A stretch of DNA of 64,000 bases from Planctomycetaceae bacterium (GTDB lineage: Bacteria; Planctomycetota; Phycisphaerae; SM23-33): contig JBDKTA010000025.1 of NCBI GenBank assembly GCA_039680605.1, forward strand, positions 1-64,000. The letters run 5' to 3'. Shown here piece by piece: positions 57,389 to 64,000 of the stretch. Under the pieces are notes generated by a model, which saw only the letters and a program-made list of their open reading frames with translations, was not told the DNA's origin and ran no database searches. Position 1 is the stretch's first letter. The number at the start of each line of letters is the position of its first letter. Position numbers and translations under genes: made by a program.

Positions 57389-59409
57389 CGGCTTGCAGGC
57401 GTCTGCCCGATCTGGTTGAATGTCGCCGGAATGAGATGTTGCAGACTTCGTTGTTGGTACGGCTTAACGGGGATACAGCTTTGGCTATGGGCGATCAGGT
57501 TGCTGGAGCTTCTTCAAACGCCGCTTGGATGCTCGACGGCGACAACATCTGTATTCGAATGCAGGACGGGCAATGGCTATATCCCACCGCCATGGAAATC
57601 GTTGGTGCAGAGTTCAAAAGCAGGCTTAACATCAGAGGAGCCCAGTTGCAGGAGCCACCATCGTTATCGCTTCAGGAGATCAGCTTTGCGCGTTTTCCTC
57701 TCAGTGTGAGGCTTTGTTTGTCAACGGCAGGTGAAGGTGAATGCAGCTGCTTTGTTGAAGGAACAGATGCCGATAACCGGGTGCCTTTAACCTGGCCAAC
57801 AACCGATCAGATTCTTATCGACGGAAAGTGGTTTCCTCTTGTACACGAAGACGTGGCGGCTGTGAGGGACGCTTTGAGAGAGGCAAATGTCCCGTCGCCT
57901 GGCCAGCTGACACTCCGCCAATATCTCGCGATCATCCGTCAGGGCAGGCCTCAGGTCGTAGTAGACTCCAGTGCTGAGGCAAAGCATTGCACTTCCATGG
58001 TTATCCACAGCATTCCGGCCGATCCGGGGTTTTGTGGAACCCTGTACCCTTACCAAGAAGTGGGTGTCCGGTGGCTGCAGGCGGTGACCGCAGAGGGCCT
58101 AGGCTGCGTCTTAGGCGATGAAATGGGCCTCGGGAAGACCGTGCAGATCATCCGGTTGCTTGTCGGAGAGAGGCCTAGTCGCAGCCAACCAGCGCTGATA
58201 GTAGCACCTGCGACGCTGCTCGAAAACTGGCGTCGTGAGATCACGAAGTTTGCCCCAGGACTGCGAGTCGCTATCCATCGAGGTCAGGGCCGCACCGGCT
58301 TCCCTGCCCAACTAGCGTCGCATGATGTTGTTTTGATTTCCTACGATTTGGCTGCCAGAGATCTCTCTCTTCTGAAGATGGTCCCTTGGAACGTGGTCAT
58401 TCTTGACGAAGCTCAGGCAATTAAGAACCCAAACACAAGGCGGTCGCTATCAGTCAAAGCTATTGGGAGACGTGTGGGCATTGCCGTGACGGGTACGCCG
58501 GTCGAGAACCGCCTGCGGGATCTCTGGTCGATCATGGACTTCACATGCCCGGGCTTCCTCGGCACCCTCAATGACTTCGAGCAACGCTTCACTGATTCAA
58601 CCAAGGACGCGATCCTTCTAGAGCATATTGTTACCCCTCTGTTGCTGCGACGACAGGTCAAGGACGTCGCTGCGGATCTTCCCGAGCGGATTGACATACC
58701 ACAAGCGGTTGAGTTGTCCGCTGTTGCTGCCAATGAATACGAGATTCTGCGTGCGGCGATCGTCGAAAAGTATGGAGCGGCCGCCACACTGGTGGCCCTG
58801 ATAAAGCTGAGAATGTTCTGCGCCCATCCGTTCCTGATCAACCAGGCAGAAGGCGATCCGGCTCACTACAGCACGAAATATGAGCGACTTCTTGAATTGA
58901 TGGATGAAATCATAGTCGTCGGTCACAAGGCGATTATTTTCACTTCATTCCAGGGAATGGCGGATCTTCTGAGGCAGGATATGAGCCGGCGCTATAGATG
59001 TTTCTGCGAAATCATTGATGGCCGCACTTGTGTCGAATCGCGGCAGCCGACTGTCGATGCCTTCCAGGAATATGCCGGAGCTGGCGTGCTTGTTCTCAAT
59101 CCGAGAGCCGCTGGCACCGGATTAAACATCACGGCCGCCAATCATGTGATTCATTACAACCTCGAATGGAATCCGGCAATTGAGGACCAAGCCACAGCAC
59201 GGGCATTTCGACGCGGCCAAAAACGTCCGGTGACAGTCCACCGGCTCTTCCACCCTGGCACGGTTGAGGAAGTGATTGATGACCGGGTGCAGCGGAAGCG
59301 AGAACTGGCACGGACAGCGGTTGTCGGGACGGAGGGTAGCAGAGTGAATAAGGCAGATATTGTGCGGGCATTGAGCCTCAGTCCGCACGCCCATGGAGAG
59401 CAAGCATGA
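57346..59409 (+). CDS. SNF2-family DNA translocase/helicase
   Basis: A 687-residue SWI2/SNF2 ATPase. About 225 N-terminal residues are of unknown fold. Walker A is LGDEMGLGKT (256-265), DEAQ box 354-357, TGTPVENR 383-390, with motif V RAAGTGLNITAANHVIHY and motif VI QATARAFRRGQKRPV. It would translocate on DNA or remodel protein-DNA complexes during restriction. GTG 57346 overlaps vsr by 43 bases; ATG 57436 is an alternative start. The stop overlaps the next gene by four bases. Confidence 0.88.
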   Translation: MATIYVKRAPAIAVTACRRLPDLVECRRNEMLQTSLLVRLNGDTALAMGDQVAGASSNAAWMLDGDNICIRMQDGQWLYPTAMEIVGAEFKSRLNIRGAQLQEPPSLSLQEISFARFPLSVRLCLSTAGEGECSCFVEGTDADNRVPLTWPTTDQILIDGKWFPLVHEDVAAVRDALREANVPSPGQLTLRQYLAIIRQGRPQVVVDSSAEAKHCTSMVIHSIPADPGFCGTLYPYQEVGVRWLQAVTAEGLGCVLGDEMGLGKTVQIIRLLVGERPSRSQPALIVAPATLLENWRREITKFAPGLRVAIHRGQGRTGFPAQLASHDVVLISYDLAARDLSLLKMVPWNVVILDEAQAIKNPNTRRSLSVKAIGRRVGIAVTGTPVENRLRDLWSIMDFTCPGFLGTLNDFEQRFTDSTKDAILLEHIVTPLLLRRQVKDVAADLPERIDIPQAVELSAVAANEYEILRAAIVEKYGAAATLVALIKLRMFCAHPFLINQAEGDPAHYSTKYERLLELMDEIIVVGHKAIIFTSFQGMADLLRQDMSRRYRCFCEIIDGRTCVESRQPTVDAFQEYAGAGVLVLNPRAAGTGLNITAANHVIHYNLEWNPAIEDQATARAFRRGQKRPVTVHRLFHPGTVEEVIDDRVQRKRELARTAVVGTEGSRVNKADIVRALSLSPHAHGEQA

Positions 59410-59834
59410 AGAACGAAAGGCCATCGGCAATAACAAAGATTCTCAGCCGCAATGACACGGGTGAAACTGGCGGTCATCAAGCTGGGATTCTTGTACCACG
59501 AAATCTTCAGGTGCTGTCCTTCTTCCCCAGCTTGGACAGAGCGACGAAGAATCCTCGCCATCTGCTACTCTTCACCGATACTCTTGGGGAAAGTTGGTCT
59601 TTTGCATTTATCTACTACAACAACACCTTCTTCGGCGGAACCCGAAATGAGTACCGGCTCACCAGAATGACTCCCTATCTAAGGTCGCGCAACCTGAAAG
59701 CAGGTGACAGAATCACCTTGCGAAGGGATACTAACGGGCAGTATACAATCGAATGCACCCAGCAGCACCAGAGCAGGCGCGGGTCAGATGGTGTCCTGCA
59801 TCTTGGAACCGGGTGGAAGGTCATCCGTATATAA
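59406..59834 (+). CDS. stand-alone EcoRII-N/B3-like DNA recognition protein
   Basis: A 142-residue protein that resembles only the N-terminal effector domain of restriction enzyme EcoRII (a B3-like fold). The sequence contains ITKILSRNDTGETGGHQAGI, then SFFPSLDRATKNPRHLLLF, then FAFIYYNNTFFGGTRNEYRL, ending in YLRSRNLKAGDRITLRRD. There is no room for a nuclease domain. In EcoRII this domain binds CCWGG. Here it could be the target-recognition subunit for the SNF2/MORC/HNH proteins. Its ATG overlaps the SNF2 stop. Confidence 0.78.
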   Translation: MKNERPSAITKILSRNDTGETGGHQAGILVPRNLQVLSFFPSLDRATKNPRHLLLFTDTLGESWSFAFIYYNNTFFGGTRNEYRLTRMTPYLRSRNLKAGDRITLRRDTNGQYTIECTQQHQSRRGSDGVLHLGTGWKVIRI

Positions 59835-59867
59835 CCTGTCATTAATCCTGATGGGAAAGGAGAATTT

Positions 59868-61493
59868 GTGCCTACTATAAAAAAGAAGCTGCCGCCAAAT
59901 CCGTCGCGACTGATTGAGGGCCTGCGAGATACAGGCTACGACTTCAATACAGCGTTGGCAGATATCGTTGATAACTCAGTCGACGCGGGGGCCGACCTTG
60001 TCGATATTCGTATCCAGATGGATACTGATGGGGACATTCTTGTTACTGTAGCCGATAATGGCTGCGGAATGGACGAGCAAACCCTGTTGGACGGTATGAC
60101 ATATGGAGCCCAGGGGAGCGGCGATCCCCAGAGGCTCGGAAAGTTTGGATTGGGCCTGAAGACCGCGTCAACAGCGTTTTGCCGGCGACTGGCAGTGGTC
60201 ACGCGCTCTAGCGGCAAGGCAGATCCGCTGAAGGCCACTTGGGATCTGGATCATGTCGTGAAAGTCTCCGAATGGGAACTCCTGATGGAGGAGCCCAAGA
60301 AGGCCGAAATCGACCTTCTGAACAAGGCCGCAAATAATCATTCCGGCACTTTGGTGATTTGGGACAAGGTTGACCGGGTCTTGAAAGCATATGCGAATCC
60401 AGGCGGTAGTGCTGCTCGCAACGCCATAGAACGGGTTGCGGACAGCTTCCGGCAGCATGCCGGGATGATCTATCAACGGTTCCTGGACCCGAAGGATAAG
60501 CGTGCTCGCACGATCACGATGAATCTTAACGGCATTCCCATCGAGGCATGGAATCCCTTCTGTGAGGATGAGGAGGAGACTGAGATGGTGGCCTCAGAGA
60601 AGGTGCCGGTTGAGTCAGAGAGCGGCAAGAAGACCCACTTCACGATCCGGGCCTTTATTTTACCCAGGAAGGAACAGTTCACTTCTGAGGAGGCTCACGC
60701 GCGAGCTAGGCTGTCCAACAGCATGCAGGGCATTTACATCTACCGTGAGAACCGCCTGATCCACCCTGCCGACTGGATCGGTATGTTCAGCAAAGAGCCT
60801 CACCTCACGCTCTTGCGGGTCGAGTTCTCTTTCGACCACAAGCTTGATGACGCTTTCCAGGTTGATATCAAGAAGTCAAGAATTTTACTCAACGAAGCCC
60901 TTTATGACTACGTACTGAACCAGTTTCTCCCGGCTCCACGAAACGCGGCAAACGAAAGGTATCGCAAGGGGCAGCGGAAGAAAGGCGACGAACAGGCAAA
61001 GAACGCGCACGCTGATTCTGACCGCAATATTCAAGCAAAGGAAGAAGACCTTCGCATGGCGGACATCCAGGTCCGCGATCCAAAGAAGAACGAGGTGGAG
61101 GTGACAAACAGGAGTGGGCATTTTGTTCTGAAGCTTAAAGTTGGGGCCGCCAGCAACAACGGTCAGATGAACGTGCAGACCGTCAGCAGCATAGATGATG
61201 GGCTCCTATGGGAACCAGCATTGGCCAGCGGTCACCATGCTGTGCGCATCAACACGGGGCATCCTTACTACCATAAAGTCTATATTCCTAATCACTCTTC
61301 CGGAGTCACAGTACAGGGGATGGATTCTCTGCTGTGGGCTTTGGTTGAGGCAGAGCTTGGAACCATCAGTGAGGCGACCCTCAATCATTTTCATGACCTG
61401 AGATTCGAAGTCTCTAGGCTTCTGAGAAAGCTGGTTGAGGACCTCCCTGAGCCAGACCTGGATGGCAACGGACAAGAAGATGATCAAGCCTGA
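59868..61493 (+). CDS. MORC/GHKL-type ATPase
   Basis: A 541-residue GHKL ATPase of the prokaryotic MORC-like group. The ATP-binding motifs are ALADIVDNSVDAGA (29-42), VADNGCGM (61-68) and GKFGLGLKTAS (91-101). An S5-like transducer region follows (IYIYRENRLIHPADWIGMF, EFSFDHKLDDAFQVDIKKSRILL), then a helical and beta C-terminus. MORC ATPases dimerise as ATP clamps around DNA. The GTG start follows AAAGGAG by five bases. Literature on prokaryotic MORC proteins links them to restriction loci with SNF2, Vsr and HNH genes. Confidence 0.87.
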   Translation: MPTIKKKLPPNPSRLIEGLRDTGYDFNTALADIVDNSVDAGADLVDIRIQMDTDGDILVTVADNGCGMDEQTLLDGMTYGAQGSGDPQRLGKFGLGLKTASTAFCRRLAVVTRSSGKADPLKATWDLDHVVKVSEWELLMEEPKKAEIDLLNKAANNHSGTLVIWDKVDRVLKAYANPGGSAARNAIERVADSFRQHAGMIYQRFLDPKDKRARTITMNLNGIPIEAWNPFCEDEEETEMVASEKVPVESESGKKTHFTIRAFILPRKEQFTSEEAHARARLSNSMQGIYIYRENRLIHPADWIGMFSKEPHLTLLRVEFSFDHKLDDAFQVDIKKSRILLNEALYDYVLNQFLPAPRNAANERYRKGQRKKGDEQAKNAHADSDRNIQAKEEDLRMADIQVRDPKKNEVEVTNRSGHFVLKLKVGAASNNGQMNVQTVSSIDDGLLWEPALASGHHAVRINTGHPYYHKVYIPNHSSGVTVQGMDSLLWALVEAELGTISEATLNHFHDLRFEVSRLLRKLVEDLPEPDLDGNGQEDDQA

Positions 61494-62331
61494 AGACCTG
61501 GCTGCTTTCCTTACCGTTCGTTTTGGACTGCCCGTTATCGCGGACAGCAGACGCCTTCCAGAGGGGCAGCAACTAACTGTGCGCCCTGCAGATGTTCCCC
61601 GAACCATTGGCTTCTCTGTCTCCTTTGTCGTTGGCTGGCGCGCGATAGAGGCGCATTTTATGCCTGCCAGCTATGCGGTAGAACTCGTGCAGGCAATGCA
61701 AGCAGCAACAGTTGACCAGAAAGCCGCCTTTCGGATCTTCGCCGCTTCAGCAGTTCAGAAGGGTGCACCAATCAAAATGACCATCGGTGGGATACCGGCT
61801 GACCCTGCCGCCCCGGATACTTGGCCATCTGCATGGCGATCTGTGGAGTTCTCGATGCGAAAGGGTGCCTTGGTTATTACACCGGAAGACCCGCTGCGCG
61901 AAACACAGACGGTCTTTCCGTGGGCGGCAACTTTCTTTGGCATTACGCTCGCGTTGCTCCCGCTTGAGCCTGCGGAGAGCGCTGTACCAGTGGGCGAGGC
62001 GGAAGGAGCCGTCACGCTTGCCAAGGTAAGGCGGTATGAGAGGAGCCGCATCAATCGAGCTGCTTGTATCGAGATAAACGGTGTTCGCTGTTGTGTCTGT
62101 GGTTTCCACTTCGGAGAGCAATACGGCCGGGTTGGCGATGGTTTCATCCATGTGCACCATCTTGAGCCATTGTCTATGATGCAGGAATCATATGTTATTG
62201 ATCCGGCAATTCATCTGGTTCCAATCTGCCCGAACTGTCACTCAATGGCGCACCGCAAAACTCCACCGTATACACCTGCAGAGCTGAAAGAAATGCGAAG
62301 CCTTGGCATCCAGAGTGGACTGCACAACTAG
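61480..62331 (+). CDS. HNH endonuclease of the MORC-type locus
   Basis: A 283-residue protein. The first 190 residues are a beta-rich domain of unknown fold. The C-terminal HNH module has CCVCGFHFG (204-212), HVHHLEPLS (224-232) and CPNCHSMAHR (250-259), as in McrA-like enzymes. The metal-bound histidines suggest an active DNA nuclease. Start is ATG 61480 or 61462, overlapping the MORC gene. It is the last gene of the operon and the probable cutting subunit. Confidence 0.84.
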   Translation: MIKPEDLAAFLTVRFGLPVIADSRRLPEGQQLTVRPADVPRTIGFSVSFVVGWRAIEAHFMPASYAVELVQAMQAATVDQKAAFRIFAASAVQKGAPIKMTIGGIPADPAAPDTWPSAWRSVEFSMRKGALVITPEDPLRETQTVFPWAATFFGITLALLPLEPAESAVPVGEAEGAVTLAKVRRYERSRINRAACIEINGVRCCVCGFHFGEQYGRVGDGFIHVHHLEPLSMMQESYVIDPAIHLVPICPNCHSMAHRKTPPYTPAELKEMRSLGIQSGLHN

Positions 62332-62463
62332 ATCATCTATGAACTTAAGGCTGATGCGATCACTTTGGGTGACTACCCTCGCCAGCTTTGGCCGCAGTAG
62401 CTGATTGTTAATGCGTACCAGACCGGGCCGTCGGTTGTTGCCGTCCCAAGAGCACTTTGCCAT

Positions 62464-63552
62464 CTACCCGATCTGACGGTCCTCGTGATACTGACGCAGC
62501 ACCTCGCGGATGATGAGATCGCTCTGCGCCGCGTGGGCATACAGGTGCTGCCAGTAGTATTGAAGCGGGCGCCTATTCAGGCACCGTTGGCAATTTTCTG
62601 AACGACTAGTCAGACATGCCCGGGCCGCCGCGGCGTCGGCAGGCCCTCCGGCGTGCCACATGTCATTGGCAATCTCCTTTTGAATGTCCTGGATGTCGCA
62701 CATGAGCGTGCGTCCCCAGAACTCCGCTAGCCTGAACAACCTGTCGAGATTAGCAACCTTGGGTTGGTCGGCCGGATCGAGGGCCTCCAGCGTTGCTACC
62801 AACTCCCTGGCTCCTTGCTCGATAAACGCGACCTTGAATTTGCCCACGGCGGATCGCCAGCGTGGATGAAAATGTTCGGCTGTTTGGTCTAAGCTTGTCC
62901 AGTCCAGCGGCGGCGTGTCGCCCTTGCGGTCTCCACGATTAGAATCGTGGCACGAGGGAATCAGATTGTCCGGATGTACGGACAGGAACGGAAACGCGCT
63001 TTTCGGGAGGAAGTGGTCCAGCTCAGTGCTCTGAAGTTGGTTGTCGCAGTAGGGGCAGATACTGAAGACGGGTTCACGGAGGAACGCCTGCCGAGTCAGA
63101 TGGCCATTCCCTTGGCACACCGAGTCAGGATACCCGAGGTCTTGGCGCAGCCAAGGCTCGTAAAAGTCCAACAGAAGGTTCTTCATCGCTCGGCGTGCAT
63201 GCGCCCCCTCCCAGAACGCCGCATCCGTTTGAGTAAGATGAACGCCAACCGGAGCAGTATACAACTCACGGAAGCGATGTTGTTCCCCCATGATGCGGAG
63301 CAGCTCGTCCTTGGCTGCCCGGTCGGCCGATGCCACCGTGTTCATCCACGGCTGGCGGCGGCCATTCTGATTCCCCCAGAATCGGCAAACCCAGTCCGAG
63401 TCAACTGCCGGCCATGCGAGCCGCTGCAGCCAGGGAAGGTCTACCACTGCTCCTTCCGGCAGCGCGCAGAGCGATCGCACAAGCTGACATTGCAGCTCGA
63501 CGATGCGTAACATGCGCTGGCGCTCTTGCGAATCAGGGACCGGGTGTATCAT
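62464..63552 (-). CDS. HNH nuclease, Septu PtuB-like
   Basis: A 362-residue protein with a central HNH module: ICPYCDNQLQSTELDHFLPKS (about residues 165-185) and NLIPSCHDSNRGDRKGD (196-212). It overlaps the upstream ATPase gene by 20 bases, giving the ATPase-then-HNH order of Septu (PtuA-PtuB) and related systems. It is longer than a minimal PtuB and has helical flanks. It converges with the MORC operon across a 132-base gap. Confidence 0.75.
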   Translation of the reverse strand: MIHPVPDSQERQRMLRIVELQCQLVRSLCALPEGAVVDLPWLQRLAWPAVDSDWVCRFWGNQNGRRQPWMNTVASADRAAKDELLRIMGEQHRFRELYTAPVGVHLTQTDAAFWEGAHARRAMKNLLLDFYEPWLRQDLGYPDSVCQGNGHLTRQAFLREPVFSICPYCDNQLQSTELDHFLPKSAFPFLSVHPDNLIPSCHDSNRGDRKGDTPPLDWTSLDQTAEHFHPRWRSAVGKFKVAFIEQGARELVATLEALDPADQPKVANLDRLFRLAEFWGRTLMCDIQDIQKEIANDMWHAGGPADAAAARACLTSRSENCQRCLNRRPLQYYWQHLYAHAAQSDLIIREVLRQYHEDRQIG

Positions 63553-64000
63553 GCGTCAGTTCGTCCAGCAGTTTCTGTAATCTGGCCCTCGGCCAGCCGC
63601 CGCCAATCTTTGCCACCAGCCGCTCAAGTGCGTCTCGAGTGTCCGCAGTCCAGTCTTCGGCGAGTTTCTGCCTTAGCACCTCGTCAGCCCGCGACCCGAT
63701 GCACTCGGCTGTCTCGAACACGTGCAGCATCACCCGCCCCGGTTCGGCTCCGAACGTCGGGAACGACACTGGCTTTACCCTCGCTTGGCCGTCCTCCCGG
63801 ACGAGGCGAATAATCTCGCTCGCGAAGGCATCCGTGAGCGCGATGCTTGTGTGCGTTGCCACAAGAACCTGGGCGACGGTGGTCTTGAGCACGTTATCAT
63901 CGACGATATCGATGATCTCTCTCTTCCAGGAATCATTGAAGTGCGTCTCGGGTTCGTCCAGCAGCAGCATGCTGCCGTCACGGCCACGCAGCAGCAGTAA
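63533..64000 (-). CDS. AAA/OLD-like ATPase, Septu PtuA-like, 5' part beyond the window
   Basis: The C-terminal 155 residues of an ABC/OLD-type ATPase; the frame is open to the window edge, so the start and Walker A are missing. Walker B is MLLLDEPETHFNDSWKREI. The H-loop-like ATHTSIALTDAFA follows, then a C-terminal helical tail. Paired with the HNH gene it suggests an anti-phage ATPase that controls the nuclease. Family assignment beyond that is not secure from this fragment. Confidence 0.74.
   Translation of the reverse strand, partial: LLLLRGRDGSMLLLDEPETHFNDSWKREIIDIVDDNVLKTTVAQVLVATHTSIALTDAFASEIIRLVREDGQARVKPVSFPTFGAEPGRVMLHVFETAECIGSRADEVLRQKLAEDWTADTRDALERLVAKIGGGWPRARLQKLLDELTHDTPGP

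Overview
The window is GC-rich bacterial DNA, most likely from a Planctomycetota (Phycisphaerae-like) genome. This is inferred from DUF1580- and DUF6573-type proteins, a DksA-like gene directly before lspA, and a L-fucose-isomerase-like/glycosidase cluster. No 16S or marker phylogeny is possible here.

Host chromosome, about 1-14.4 kb. A URO-D-fold enzyme diverges from a carbohydrate cluster (barrel-type glycosidase-like protein, L-fucose isomerase-like protein, GH51-like protein). Next come a DksA/TraR-like protein, lspA, a nucleoside deoxyribosyltransferase-like protein and rlmN. After these lie an ECF sigma factor with a membrane anti-sigma-like protein, a secreted protein, and a lipoprotein under its own promoter. 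Intergenic gaps carry several families of dispersed simple and inverted repeats. The host part ends with a terminator and tRNA-Arg(ACG).

Prophage, about 14.4-54.1 kb. A tyrosine integrase lies beside the tRNA. Its early region holds DUF1580 proteins, a Cas4/RecB-like nuclease, a Sak4-like ATPase, an SSB-like protein, a VRR-NUC nuclease and a CHC2/TOPRIM/SF3 primase-helicase. This is followed by an iteron-like array and a perfect 42-nt alternating pyrimidine-purine tract, a candidate replication origin. A reversed AbiE toxin-antitoxin pair follows. A second block carries a MoxR ATPase, a possible VWA-like partner, DUF6573, a clamp-loader-like ATPase and DUF488. A methyltransferase-fold/GNAT fusion and a ParB-like protein precede the late genes: terminase, portal, fused protease-capsid, DUF2190, neck and tail genes, tail-assembly chaperones G/T, tape measure and tail proteins. 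At least seven minus-strand, mostly lower-GC cargo loci interrupt this forward gene order. One is an unusual two-gene locus whose proteins share a GNxNxxAGRDI tag. I recognised no lysis enzyme, classical repressor or attR.

Defence island, about 54.4-64 kb. A frameshifted YbjN-like gene is followed by a tight operon: Dcm-like cytosine methyltransferase with an N-terminal ribbon-helix-helix-like extension, Vsr nuclease, SNF2 ATPase, stand-alone EcoRII-N-like DNA-recognition protein, MORC/GHKL ATPase and HNH nuclease. All the recognisable specificity parts point to CCWGG-type DNA. This is the most interesting system in the window. A convergent, truncated Septu-like AAA ATPase + HNH pair closes the window.
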